Part shown: positions 1 through 8,680 of the stretch, in pieces | How the letters are laid out: each line of letters opens with the position of its first letter | Numbering within the stretch: position 1 is the stretch's first letter | Source of the DNA: Rhodopirellula islandica | GTDB lineage: Bacteria; Planctomycetota; Planctomycetia; Pirellulales; Pirellulaceae | DNA length: 64,000 nucleotides | Reading direction: 5' to 3' | Assembly (NCBI RefSeq): GCF_001027925.1 | Contig: NZ_LECT01000014.1 | Span: 1 to 64,000 of the forward strand | Position numbers and translations under genes: made by a program | Notes under the pieces: model-generated | The model's input: the letters and a program-made list of their open reading frames with translations, nothing else | Told to the model about the DNA's origin: nothing | Databases searched by the model: none

Positions 1-123
1 CCCCGTCACCGCCCCAACCACCCGAATTTTTCAATTTACAATTTCCAATTTCACTTTTTCAATCCATCCCAGCTCGCCTGTCGCCGCTCCGCGGCTTGCC
101 GAGCGTGTGGGGTAACGCCCAAA

Positions 124-240
124 ACCTCGGGTTGAAAACCCGAGGCTGACAACTGTCACCGCTCCGCGGCTGTTCGATCAACCAAACACACCCAGTCGCG
201 GAGCGACGACAGCCGAAAGCCTTGGGTTTCAACCCAAGGT
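124..240. repeat. ~120-bp intergenic repeat element, copy 1
   Basis: The element is bounded by two hairpins: CTCGGGTTGAAAACCCGAG on the left and CTTGGGTTTCAACCCAAG on the right. Between them an inner inverted pair (CCGCTCCGCGGCTG against CAGTCGCGGAGCG) can fold. A closely similar element lies in the opposite orientation at 55702-55821. The order of modules is preserved: hairpin, GACAACTGTCACCG, inner stem, inner stem, GCCGAAAGCC, hairpin. No coding potential is evident. It is a dispersed structured repeat of unknown function. Confidence 0.85.
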
Positions 241-295
241 CATCCGCCCACGACACAAAAGTCCCCCAGTCGCGGAGCGACGGCAGGTGGCGATC

Positions 296-320
296 GACGG
301 GCTTGGAAGCCCATCGTACG
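296..320. repeat. Hairpin repeat, copy 1 (GGGCTTGGAAGCCC type)
   Basis: A short palindrome, GGGCTTGGAAGCCC, is flanked by GAC and ATCGTACG. It recurs inverted at 2626-2650, where two stem positions have changed together (G-C to T-A), so the pairing is kept. Confidence 0.7.
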
Positions 321-372
321 TGCTATCGGGGCTCATCCGACGAAAGGGGCATGCCGCTCGCTTGAACTCGGA

Positions 373-1371
373 TCACTTGCCGCTGTACCAGACGCCTCGC
401 CGCCATTGGTGCAACTGCAGTCGACGCAGGAAATCATCCGGCAGTGACGGCAGGGCTTCGGTGGCCACATTCAAGGCGACTTGTTCCACATTTCGCATGC
501 CGACGATCACCGTTTGAACGGCCGAGGGAGCCATTGCGAACTTGATCGCGGTGGCGGCCAACGAGTAGTGCTCCTCCAGCCCGAACTCTTTCAAGTCATC
601 GCGAATCGCTTCGACTCGTTTGGACGTGCGTTCCATTCGGTCACCGGCAAAGTAGCCGGACCGAAAATCGTCTTTTGGGAACGAATGGTCGGCGGGATAC
701 TTGCCGGTCAAGGCACCTTCGTCCAGGGAGACGCGAACGATCACACCGGTTCCGGTTTCTTCGGCGACGGGCAACAACTGCGCCGCAGGTTCTTGTTCAA
801 AAATGTTGAACACCACCTGCACCACGTCGACCAATCCATCTCGCATGAGCTGGATCACGCAGTTCTGATCTTGCTCAGGGGTGCACAGACCGATGCGGTT
901 GATTTTGCCTTCCTGGCGTAGTTTCTGAAGCACGAGCAAGGGCTGCGGGTCATCGTTCCAAGCCGCCGTCCACGAATGCAATTGCAACAGATCGAGGCAT
1001 TCGACGCCGAGGTTGCGAAGACGCTCCTCGACATTGGCCCGAATGTACGCGGCCCCGTAACGATCTTGCCAACGACAGTAGGGGCTTGGCGGCCAGGGGC
1101 CCTCCGAAGGCGGCGTCTTGGTCGCCACGTGAATCTTTTCCCGCATCGATGCGGGCAATTGTTTCAGGAACCGGCCGATGACCTGTTCACTGCGACCGTC
1201 CCCGTATCCGGGTGCGGTGTCGATGAAAGTGACCCCATGCTCGATGGCATGCTGAAGCGTCGCGAGGGAGGCGTCGTCCTCTTGAGCGCCCCACTGCCCG
1301 CCCAGGGCCCATCCACCGAAGCCAAGTTGAGAGACCGGGAAACCGTCGTGGCCAAGCGGGACTTGTTTCAT
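373..1371 (-). CDS. Aldo/keto reductase
   Basis: This encodes a 332-residue aldo/keto reductase, a cytoplasmic NAD(P)H-dependent TIM-barrel oxidoreductase; its substrate cannot be read from sequence. The catalytic tetrad is visible as D51 (FIDTAPGYG), Y56, K85 (VATKT) and H132 (LLQLHSW). I chose the ATG at 1371 because the homologous protein begins at MKQVPLGHDG, although the frame stays open to 1509 with unrelated sequence. The architecture resembles family members that act on sugars and small carbonyl compounds. The gene stands alone, bordered by repeats downstream and a divergent glycosyltransferase-like gene upstream. Confidence 0.9.
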   Translation of the reverse strand: MKQVPLGHDGFPVSQLGFGGWALGGQWGAQEDDASLATLQHAIEHGVTFIDTAPGYGDGRSEQVIGRFLKQLPASMREKIHVATKTPPSEGPWPPSPYCRWQDRYGAAYIRANVEERLRNLGVECLDLLQLHSWTAAWNDDPQPLLVLQKLRQEGKINRIGLCTPEQDQNCVIQLMRDGLVDVVQVVFNIFEQEPAAQLLPVAEETGTGVIVRVSLDEGALTGKYPADHSFPKDDFRSGYFAGDRMERTSKRVEAIRDDLKEFGLEEHYSLAATAIKFAMAPSAVQTVIVGMRNVEQVALNVATEALPSLPDDFLRRLQLHQWRRGVWYSGK

Positions 1372-1585
1372 AGCAAACGTTTCACGTCGTGAGTTTCTGG
1401 GGGGGTAAAAAAAGAATGGGTCTGGAAAGCGATGACGATTATCGGGCCGGTTCGTTCGACTCAAAAGGAAGTTGCCCGCTTTCGGGACGAACCGACCCGA
1501 TCGTCTCAACTGGAATCATGCTCCCGTCCGAAATCCTTTCTCAGCGGCGACCCGAGGGTCTCGGTTAGCCCGGTAAGCAGAATCC

Positions 1586-2551
1586 TTGGCAGGTGCAGTG
1601 GTGCGAAAATTGTCCAACATCCCGCGTTTGTCGATCGTCGTCCCCCATGGTGGTGATGACGCGGCTTTCGAATCCTCGCTCGCAAGCGTATTGCAGCATC
1701 GCCCAGATGGGTGTGAGGTGATTGTGTCCCATGACGGGAACTATGACGACCCGTTTGATTTGGCCGAGGAGGTTCGGTTTGTCGACAGCGGCTCAACCAA
1801 CGTTCTCCGCCAAATCACCGACGCAGCTGAACTGGCAATGGGCCGGTTCGTGCACGTCGTCGCGGACGGGCATGTCGCCACCGCGGACTGGACCGATGCG
1901 GCACTGGCCCAATTCGAAGGCCATGAGACTGGCGTCGTCGTGCCCGTTGTCCGCGACCCTGAATCGCAGCGGATCGAACACGCGGGCTGGCGAACGACCG
2001 CCTCGTCCGCCTGTGGACCGATCGGCTTCGGTGACAAACAAGTCGCTCGGAAAGCCGCCGCTCGCGTCGAAGGAGCCTTCCTCGCCGCGTCGTTCTGGCG
2101 CCGAGATCTGCTTCGCAGCTTGTCCGGAACGTATCGCGGCACCGACACCATCGAGGCCTCCGTCGGCTTCGGTCACCTGGTCACGCAAGCCGGCTGGCGA
2201 TGTGTGATTGCCGAAGACAGCGTGATGGGAGTGGACTTCGAAACCGAAGTGCTCGACTACGATCTTCGCATCCAGCGGAACCATCGTCGACTGCAAGCCC
2301 TGTCGGACCACCTTCGCAGTGGTGGATCAGCGGGATGGGGACGCGGCGTGCAACGTCTGCTCACAACCACTCTGGCGGGCGGACTTCGCCCCTCGAGTTT
2401 GCTCGCAGGACTTCGACGGATGACCGCTCCCTTGGCCGGAAACGCGATCTCGCGTTCCGTGCAAACCGCGGGTGTGTTGTCCGTTGACGACAATCCCGAA
2501 ACGTTGCCAATGCCAGCGATGGACCGCGAACCGCTTCGACGCGCGGCTTAG
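1586..2551 (+). CDS. GT2-like glycosyltransferase family protein
   Basis: A 321-residue protein whose N-terminus (LSIVVPHGGDD, then EVIVSHDGNYDDP) resembles the nucleotide-sugar-binding part of family 2 glycosyltransferases. A region near residues 90-130 holds VVADGHVATADW at the place where GT2 enzymes carry their DXD. That motif is degenerate, so catalytic activity is uncertain. No membrane segment is obvious. The start is uncertain: TTG 1586 opens the frame, while GTG at 1598 or 1601 would begin nearer the conserved strand. It is divergent from the aldo/keto reductase and followed by a hairpin-rich spacer. Confidence 0.65.
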   Translation: MAGAVVRKLSNIPRLSIVVPHGGDDAAFESSLASVLQHRPDGCEVIVSHDGNYDDPFDLAEEVRFVDSGSTNVLRQITDAAELAMGRFVHVVADGHVATADWTDAALAQFEGHETGVVVPVVRDPESQRIEHAGWRTTASSACGPIGFGDKQVARKAAARVEGAFLAASFWRRDLLRSLSGTYRGTDTIEASVGFGHLVTQAGWRCVIAEDSVMGVDFETEVLDYDLRIQRNHRRLQALSDHLRSGGSAGWGRGVQRLLTTTLAGGLRPSSLLAGLRRMTAPLAGNAISRSVQTAGVLSVDDNPETLPMPAMDREPLRRAA

Positions 2552-2599
2552 CCGGACGCGTTGCGTCTCGGCTCAGCCCATTGGAATAGCTGCTCGGAC

Positions 2600-2619
2600 G
2601 ACGGTCTTGCATGACCGTC
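2600..2619. repeat. Hairpin GACGGTC-N6-GACCGTC
   Basis: A perfect 7-bp stem with a 6-nt loop lies in the spacer between two converging genes. It belongs to the same GACGGTC-type repeat cluster as the unit at 2626-2650. It could act as a weak terminator for either gene but has no U-tract. Confidence 0.5.
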
Positions 2620-2625
2620 GCGACT

Positions 2626-2650
2626 CGTACGATGGTCTTCCAAGACCGTC
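2626..2650. repeat. Hairpin repeat, copy 2 (GGTCTTCCAAGACC type)
   Basis: This is the inverted copy of the unit at 296-320. It differs at two positions that face each other in the stem, so the hairpin is conserved while its sequence changed. Confidence 0.7.
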
Positions 2651-2704
2651 GCTCGGGTTTGGCTGGGCTCGGAAGCCCCGCCTACGATTCACTCGCCTAC
2701 GATC

Positions 2705-3874
2705 TCACTCGGGAACAATCCGCAGCACCAAGTTGTTGCGGTGGATCACGTTCTCGTAGGGGCGATGCCCGAGGATCCATTCGATTTGCTCGCTGGGCTT
2801 GCCGGCGATGCGAGCCACTTCTTGGCTGCGATAGTTCGACAAGCCACGTCCGAACTCCTTCCCGTTGGGACCAACCAAGCGGACCACATTCCCGTGAGCA
2901 AAGGTTCCTTCGACTCGCTGAATGCCGATCGCGAGCAAGCTTCGGCCTTGCTTCTGGATCGCGTCCACGGCACCTTGGTCCAGGTGCAGCGTCCCTGCCA
3001 CGTTGGCGGAACTGCCGATCCAACGTCGCCGCCCTTTCAACGAGCGTTTAGGCGGAACGAAGAAGGTTCCCACCGCTTCGCCCGCGAAAATGCGATCCAG
3101 CACCGTGTCGTCGTTGCCGGGGCCGATGATGGTCGGATGCCCGTGTGAGTTGGCCAGCTTGGAAGCACGCAACTTACCGCCCATCCCGCCTTTGCTGACC
3201 GCGGAAATCTGGTCATCCACCAACGCCATCACCCCATCGTCCACGCCGTGGACCATGCGAATCGGCTGGCTGTCTTCCGCGTCCGGGTGACCATCGTACA
3301 ACGCCGAAACGTCGGTCAACAAAATCAACATCGCATCGTTGAAGAGGCCCGCCACATGCGCTGCCAAACGATCGTTGTCACCGAAGGTCGTTTTCAGTTC
3401 CGAAACCGCCACCGAATCATTTTCGTTGACGACCGCGATCGCGCCGAGTTCATCGATTCCATTGAGCGCGTTGCGAACGTGCAGGTAACCACTGCGGCGT
3501 CGGAGGTCATTGCGAGTCAGCAGAACCTGCGCGGCGTGTCGCCCTCGTTTCTGCAGCGATTTTTCGTAGGCACCGATCAAGTCGGCTTGCCCAATGGCGG
3601 CGATCGCTTGCAGGGTCTTCAAATCGGTTGGACGCTGGGGCAACTTCAGCTTGGCAACGCCAGCGCCGACAGCACCGCTGCTGACCATGATGGTTTGCCG
3701 TCCGGTGTCCGCGATGCGGCATAGCTGCTCCGCCAGTCGATCCACGCGTTCGAGATCGAGCTTGCCGTCCGAAGTGGTGAGGACTCGCGTCCCAACCTTG
3801 ACGACCACACATTTCGTTTCATCGAGGATCCGTTGCCGAATGGCGAGATCGTTGAGTTCAGTGGATTCTTTCAA
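2705..3874 (-). CDS. proB: Glutamate 5-kinase with C-terminal PUA domain
   Basis: ProB phosphorylates L-glutamate to glutamyl-5-phosphate, the first step of proline synthesis, in the cytoplasm. The 389-residue length fits the kinase-plus-PUA form. The amino-acid-kinase domain shows CVVVKVGTRVLT (residues 22-33), MVSSGAVGAG (63-72), VNENDSV and FGDNDRLAAHVA. The PUA domain follows at about 285-375. Its start overlaps the xylulokinase stop by 4 nt, so the two are co-transcribed and probably translationally coupled. No proA or proC partner is present in the window. Pairing with a pentulose kinase has no obvious pathway logic. Confidence 0.95.
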   Translation of the reverse strand: MKESTELNDLAIRQRILDETKCVVVKVGTRVLTTSDGKLDLERVDRLAEQLCRIADTGRQTIMVSSGAVGAGVAKLKLPQRPTDLKTLQAIAAIGQADLIGAYEKSLQKRGRHAAQVLLTRNDLRRRSGYLHVRNALNGIDELGAIAVVNENDSVAVSELKTTFGDNDRLAAHVAGLFNDAMLILLTDVSALYDGHPDAEDSQPIRMVHGVDDGVMALVDDQISAVSKGGMGGKLRASKLANSHGHPTIIGPGNDDTVLDRIFAGEAVGTFFVPPKRSLKGRRRWIGSSANVAGTLHLDQGAVDAIQKQGRSLLAIGIQRVEGTFAHGNVVRLVGPNGKEFGRGLSNYRSQEVARIAGKPSEQIEWILGHRPYENVIHRNNLVLRIVPE

Positions 3875-5400
3875 AGCGTTGATTGCAATTCAGCCAATTG
3901 GTGCATGTCGTCTTTCAAACTGCTGTACAACGATCGGTACACAGGAAAGAGCTTGTTGTAAGTGTTTTTCGCGGAACGCTCCGCTTTCGTTTCGGCGGCC
4001 ACTTCAATGGTCGCCTGGCAAGCCTGTGCGATGTGTTTGTAGGCTCCGTCGCCGACCGCGGCGAGCAGAGCGACACCGAAGGCCGGCCCCTGTTCCACCT
4101 TCAAGGTGGTGATCTTTTTGCCAAACACATCCGCCTGCATTTGACGCCAAAAGACGTTTTTGCTGCCGCCACCGCTGGCGCGGATTTGGCGAACTGGAAC
4201 GCCCAGTGACTCGATGATCTCCAGGCTGTCTCGCAGAGCAAACGTGATGCCTTCCATCACCGCACGGGTCATTGCTGCTCGATCATGAGTGAGATTCATG
4301 CCGACGAAGGCACCGCGAGCGTTGGGATCCGCGTGCGGCGTCCGTTCACCATTCAAGTAAGGCAAGAACAACATCCCACCGCTGCCGGCGGTCGCCTTTT
4401 CAGCTTCCGCCGTCGCGGCCTCGAACCGTTTCGAGGCGGGCACACCTGCCAAACCTTGCAAGACCTGATCCACCCACCATTGCAGCGAACCACCGCTGGT
4501 CAAGTTCACCCCCATCATGTGCCACTTCCCACGGACGGCGTGGCAGAACGTGTGAAGTCGCCCAGATGCATCGACGTTGGGTTCGTCACTGTGGACAAAC
4601 ATCACGCCGCTGGTTCCGATCGACGTGCTGAGCAAACCCGATTTCACGATGCCGTTGCCGATCGCACCCGCAGCGCAGTCGCCCGCGCCCCCGACGACTT
4701 TGCAATCCGTCGTCAACCCGAGTGCCTTGGCCGCCTCTTTGGTCAGCGTGCCGGTGACGTCTTCCGACTCCACCACACGTGGCAACAAATCAGGGGACAA
4801 ATCCAGTTTCCCGAGCAATTGCTTCGACCAATCACGCTTTTTCACGTCCAGGAACAACGTGCCGCTGGCGTCGCTGACCTCGGTGACATAGTCGCCGATC
4901 AGTCGCCGGCGGATGTCATCCTTGGGCAGCAAAACCTTCGCCAGTTTGTCGAAGTTGCGTTTCTCATTGTCACGCAACCAAAGCACCTTGGGAGCCTGAA
5001 ACCCCGTCAGAGCAGGGTTCGCGACCATCCCGATCAGCTTTTCACGGGAACCGGCTGCCGACGTGATTTGATCACACTGATCCGCCGTTCGTTGATCGTT
5101 CCACAGCAGGGCAGGGCGGATGACATTGTCGTCTCGGTCCAAGAAAACCGAGCCGTGCATTTGTCCTGACAAACCGATCGCTTTCACGTCAGCCTTGTCG
5201 ACACCTGATTTTTTCATCACCGCCTTGACGGTCTTTTTCGTTGCCGCCCACCAATGCTCCGGATCCTGCTGGGTCCAACCTGGTTTGGGTTGTTCCATCG
5301 GATATTCGGCGTTGGCCTCCGCGACCACTTGCCCCGTTTCGTCGATCAGCAGGGTCTTGGTGCCGCTGGTGCCAATGTCGATGCCGAGATAGTGAGCCAT
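3871..5400 (-). CDS. xylB: Xylulokinase (FGGY carbohydrate kinase)
   Basis: The 509-residue FGGY kinase phosphorylates D-xylulose to xylulose-5-phosphate. Key features are the N-terminal phosphate loop GIDIGTSGTK, the QMHGSVFLD segment typical of xylulokinases (GQMHG), WNDQRT, and the C-terminal ASGGGSKNVFWRQMQADV region. ATG 5400 (MAHYLGID) is clearly the start; upstream codons in the same frame encode unrelated sequence. It is the first gene of a two-gene unit with proB. It is divergent from a solute-binding lipoprotein gene across 144 bp, which suggests a shared control region for sugar uptake and use. Confidence 0.93.
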   Translation of the reverse strand: MAHYLGIDIGTSGTKTLLIDETGQVVAEANAEYPMEQPKPGWTQQDPEHWWAATKKTVKAVMKKSGVDKADVKAIGLSGQMHGSVFLDRDDNVIRPALLWNDQRTADQCDQITSAAGSREKLIGMVANPALTGFQAPKVLWLRDNEKRNFDKLAKVLLPKDDIRRRLIGDYVTEVSDASGTLFLDVKKRDWSKQLLGKLDLSPDLLPRVVESEDVTGTLTKEAAKALGLTTDCKVVGGAGDCAAGAIGNGIVKSGLLSTSIGTSGVMFVHSDEPNVDASGRLHTFCHAVRGKWHMMGVNLTSGGSLQWWVDQVLQGLAGVPASKRFEAATAEAEKATAGSGGMLFLPYLNGERTPHADPNARGAFVGMNLTHDRAAMTRAVMEGITFALRDSLEIIESLGVPVRQIRASGGGSKNVFWRQMQADVFGKKITTLKVEQGPAFGVALLAAVGDGAYKHIAQACQATIEVAAETKAERSAKNTYNKLFPVYRSLYSSLKDDMHQLAELQSTL

Positions 5401-5544
5401 GGTGCGTTGCTTCAGTGCAATGAATTCAAAGACAAGGGGGGATGAGAGCCGCTCTGAGAAAGCGAACTGGCGGGTAGTATAACGCGTACTTGCGTTTTCA
5501 ACCACGCAACCAACCTTCCAACTGACGTCCCACGAGCTCCCACG

Positions 5545-7077
5545 ATGCCTGCGAAAACTCGCCTCGCGAAGATTGAATCTGCCGATCGGGACGCGTTTCG
5601 TTCCGCTTCCGCCGACGATGCCGAGCAGCATCCGGCGATCCTAGCGTCGTCTTCGAGCCGCTCAATCCATTCCCAAAACACCCCACCAACCCTCTGGCAG
5701 CGCCGCCAGTGGTTGGCCTGGACGTCCATCGCCGGAACCGCCGTTTTGACGGGTTGCCGCGAATCCTCCTCGACCGACGAAGCCGAATCGGCGTCCATCA
5801 TTCGGACCGACGTGCCACTTCGAATCGTTTGGACGGGAACCGATTCCGACGCCGAAACGTTGCGTCGAACCTGGCAATCGATCAGCGAACAACCGCTCCA
5901 AATCACCGTGGTCACGCCGCCGACGGAGTCCGCATCGTCCCAGGATTCCCCCGACAAACCCGATGGCGACGCTGACCAAGAAGCATCGATTTGGGATGCC
6001 GCAGCCAAGGCTGATGTCATCGTCTTCCCACTCAGCCAGTTGGGCGAAATGGTGTCGCGGGAGCGGATCATGCCATCGCGAAAGTCTCCATCCGGGACGA
6101 AACCGAACCCACCGGCGGTCCGAGTGGCCACGACGTTCGGACAAGAATCGCGAGCCCTCTGCTTGGGCGGGGCCTTGCCCGCTTTGTTGGTTGGCGAGAA
6201 AGCGACCTCCAAGGTTTCAACCTCCTCCACGATCACCTGGGACGACCTCGAAAAGCTTGCCGCAGAGTTTCCAGGAAAAGTCGCCGAGCCAACCGCGGAG
6301 GGCTGGGCTGGCGTGTCCTACCTTTGGCGACTCGCTTCGGTCCTCAGTGCCAGCTGGTTGTTTGACCGCGACACGCTGGAGCCGTTGCTGACTCAACCCG
6401 AATACGTCGACGTCTTGCGTCAGATGGTCGCCACGACCCAGCAGGGGCCTGATTCATTCATGACTCCTGGCGAAATCTTTCGCAATGTCGGTTCCGGTAA
6501 ACTCGTTGCTGGCATCGGATTCCCGCAAGTCGAAATCGACCCAGTGGATGAAGATGACGAGTCCGCCTCAGCCGGCAACGTCCAAGTTTCCGGCTTGCCC
6601 ATCGCCGAGCGCGGCGTGGCCAATGCCGACGGCGTGATCATGGAACGAACCGGCCGCGCGGTGTTCGCGCCGCAAACACTCGCGGGATCACTCGCCGCAT
6701 CCTGCCGCCAGACCGCCGCCGCGAATCAGTTTCTCAAATGGTTGGCGGGAGGCGAGGGCAGCGAACCGTTGTACCGATCGATTCCCGGCCTGCAGCACCC
6801 CACGACCGAATCATCGATTGATGGTGCCGCCGGTGGCAACTACCAACCCTGGTTGCGATCGGCCTGGCAGAACCCCAACGTGATGCCGCCACTGAACCTG
6901 GTCGGCGGAGATCGCTACTTGGCAGTGCTGGATTCAGAGATCCGCAAGTGCTTGACAGGCGATCAAAGTCCTGAGGACGCTTGCGCCGCGATTTCCGAAT
7001 CCTGGTCCGAACTGCACAAGGAGTACGGCGTGAAGAAACAAAAGCGTTCCTGGCAGCAGGCCCTCGGACTTCTTTGA
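5545..7077 (+). CDS. Extracellular solute-binding-like lipoprotein
   Basis: A 510-residue protein resembling family 1 (sugar-type) ABC solute-binding proteins. An unusually long hydrophilic N-terminus precedes a twin-arginine-like RRQWLAW and the lipobox LTGC with Cys71, so it may be exported as a lipoprotein, possibly through Tat. No start codon nearer the signal was found. The middle contains alternations typical of the fold (ADVIVFPLSQL, GEIFRNVGSGKLVAGIGFP). The C-terminus ISESWSELHKEYG resembles the final helix of binding proteins. No permease or ATPase gene is adjacent. Divergence from xylB suggests a sugar ligand; this is inference. Confidence 0.7.
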   Translation: MPAKTRLAKIESADRDAFRSASADDAEQHPAILASSSSRSIHSQNTPPTLWQRRQWLAWTSIAGTAVLTGCRESSSTDEAESASIIRTDVPLRIVWTGTDSDAETLRRTWQSISEQPLQITVVTPPTESASSQDSPDKPDGDADQEASIWDAAAKADVIVFPLSQLGEMVSRERIMPSRKSPSGTKPNPPAVRVATTFGQESRALCLGGALPALLVGEKATSKVSTSSTITWDDLEKLAAEFPGKVAEPTAEGWAGVSYLWRLASVLSASWLFDRDTLEPLLTQPEYVDVLRQMVATTQQGPDSFMTPGEIFRNVGSGKLVAGIGFPQVEIDPVDEDDESASAGNVQVSGLPIAERGVANADGVIMERTGRAVFAPQTLAGSLAASCRQTAAANQFLKWLAGGEGSEPLYRSIPGLQHPTTESSIDGAAGGNYQPWLRSAWQNPNVMPPLNLVGGDRYLAVLDSEIRKCLTGDQSPEDACAAISESWSELHKEYGVKKQKRSWQQALGLL

Positions 7078-7222
7078 AGCAGGTCAGCAGGAATGATTGG
7101 GCACAACCATGTGAGCCGTTTGGGCGTTGGCCTGGACTGCGAAAACTTGAGGGTTAACACGAACAATGCGGCATACCTTTTGGTTCTGTCTCACGCCCCA
7201 ACGGGGCGGCCCTAAGGACCAC

Positions 7223-7317
7223 GTGAACAACAAGTGACGTAGCGGAAGGGCGCGAGCCCTCCGGTTCCTCACCGGGCGGCTTGCGCCACACCGCTAACAT
7301 CGTCACTTATTGTTCAC
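7223..7317. repeat. 95-bp inverted-repeat element
   Basis: The arms GTGAACAACAAGTGACG (7223-7239) and CGTCACTTATTGTTCAC (7301-7317) are complementary with a single mismatch. Inside are secondary pairs AGCGG/CCGCT and AGGGCGCGAGCCCT. This resembles a miniature, non-coding mobile or folded RNA element. No transposase is nearby. Confidence 0.75.
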
Positions 7318-7488
7318 GCGTGGCTAGCCGTAACCCAGGGCGTTGCCCTGGGCTGTCATAACGCTGCCCGGTTGGGGCGAAGTCGTGGAACAGAACTTGC
7401 GCAAACCGATACGCTCCACAACATCAAACATTCAGCAGTCCAGCGTTGGCCCCGGCGGGATGGAGAGTATTTCTTGGAGGCTCGTTTT

Positions 7489-7521
7489 CCGGGGGGTACG
7501 CTGCTACGCAGCAACCCCCGG
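7489..7521. repeat. GC-rich palindrome
   Basis: Arms CCGGGGGGT and AACCCCCGG surround the inner palindrome GCTGCTACGCAGC. It could form a strong RNA hairpin about 100 bp from the stop of the LRR gene. Confidence 0.55.
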
Positions 7522-7619
7522 CTACCATCTGAAATCCCTACCGGGACGAAGAAAGACAGCATCCAGAAGAAAAGTTGCATCCGCTATCAGAACGCCGATC
7601 GCGAACGTTTCGGTCTGGC

Positions 7620-8645
7620 TCAATACTCGAAACGTTTGAGATTCGGAAACATCGCTTCGAGTTCTTTGGCGGGGGCTTCTTCCAAACCAAGATTGGTGAC
7701 GAACAAGGTTTCCAATTCTTGCAGTGGCTCCAGTTGCGGCAGGGAATCCGGTGCCACGCTGGTCTTGCCCAAGTGCAGCAACTTCAAGTGAGGCAGCGAG
7801 ACGATCACCGGGATGGCTTCTTCGGTGATCGCAGGGCAATTGTCAATGTTCAAGATCGTCAAGGATGCTTTGCCTTCGAACGCCTTCAGGGACTCGTTGT
7901 CGATCTTGGTCAGCCAAAGATTGATCTTTTCCAAGCCTTCGATTTTCGCGATCGCCGGCATTCCCTGGGGACCGAAATCCGTTTCAGCCAATTCGAGATC
8001 CTTCAAAGGCAGCTTTGAAATGGGATCAAATGCATCGCCAGTGACTTGAGTGCCTCGCAGGTTGAGTTTGGCCAGTTTTGGCAAGGAGGAAATGGACTCC
8101 AGCACTTTGTCCGTGACCGGCGAGTTCATCAACGATGCCTCCTGCAGTTCATTCAATTCGGCCAGAACACTCGCTCCTTCGTCCGTCACGGACGTGTCCT
8201 GAAACGTGACCCCGATCAATGCTGGCAAACCGGAAATCGTTTTGGCTTTCGCATCGTCGAATGATTTGCCATAAACTCGCAGCCGCTTCAGATGGGGCAG
8301 TGCCGCCAATCGCAAAACCATTCCGTCGGTCCAAGCCGCAGCCGGCACGAACAACTCGCTGACCGTGCTGGTGTTGGACAACAACTTCACCGCATCATCC
8401 AAATCGGACTCGGCCACTTCCCGCAGGTCAACGACCACGACATCATCGCCTCGCAACTTGGTTTTGGCACCCGCGACACCATCCCATGCGGACGCCAAAC
8501 TCTCGCCCGTGGATTCTCCACTTTCCGATTGGTTGTCAGCGGGAACAGGGATGGTTTTGCTGCTGCTGACACCGCACCCGAGCGTTCCAATGACCAGGCA
8601 ACCGACCAGCAAGCTTTGTGCGAGCCGAACTTGTGAGAGATTCAT
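7620..8645 (-). CDS. Leucine-rich-repeat lipoprotein
   Basis: A 341-residue predicted lipoprotein with signal peptide and lipobox GTLGC (Cys24), so it is probably anchored in a membrane and faces the periplasm or exterior. From about residue 90 to the end it consists of leucine-rich repeats of the LPxLKxLxLxxTxVT type (for example LPKLAKLNLRGTQVTGDAF), a family much expanded in planctomycetes. A GGAG sequence 7 nt upstream supports ATG 8645. The start lies only 35 bp from the divergent CPXCG gene. Its binding partner is unknown. Confidence 0.85.
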   Translation of the reverse strand: MNLSQVRLAQSLLVGCLVIGTLGCGVSSSKTIPVPADNQSESGESTGESLASAWDGVAGAKTKLRGDDVVVVDLREVAESDLDDAVKLLSNTSTVSELFVPAAAWTDGMVLRLAALPHLKRLRVYGKSFDDAKAKTISGLPALIGVTFQDTSVTDEGASVLAELNELQEASLMNSPVTDKVLESISSLPKLAKLNLRGTQVTGDAFDPISKLPLKDLELAETDFGPQGMPAIAKIEGLEKINLWLTKIDNESLKAFEGKASLTILNIDNCPAITEEAIPVIVSLPHLKLLHLGKTSVAPDSLPQLEPLQELETLFVTNLGLEEAPAKELEAMFPNLKRFEY

Positions 8646-8680
8646 CGGAACTCCGCTGAAGTGAAATTGAGAAACAAAAA

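Larger units (their letters stand above)
1..372. other. Repeat-rich intergenic region at left edge
   Basis: I see no credible gene here. The stretch is filled with palindromic units: a 117-bp element (124-240), further copies of the motif around CGCTCCGCGGC or its complement near 74-96 and 269-283, and a hairpin at 296-320 ending next to the aldo/keto reductase stop. The small open frames that cross it consist of repeat sequence. Confidence 0.75.
7078..7619. other. 542-bp intergenic region with palindromes
   Basis: I find no gene here. It contains a long inverted repeat (7223-7317), a perfect 8-bp stem CCCAGGGC/GCCCTGGG (7334-7352), and a palindrome with GGGGGGT/AACCCCC arms (7489-7521). It lies between two convergent genes, so some hairpins could terminate transcription. 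Confidence 0.7.

Noticed and set aside
481-1392. Open frames on the + strand opposite the aldo/keto reductase
   Set aside because: The reverse-strand protein has its full catalytic tetrad; the + strand products show no family features.
4285-5169. 294-codon + strand frame opposite xylulokinase
   Set aside because: It is a complement of a clear FGGY kinase with no motif of its own.
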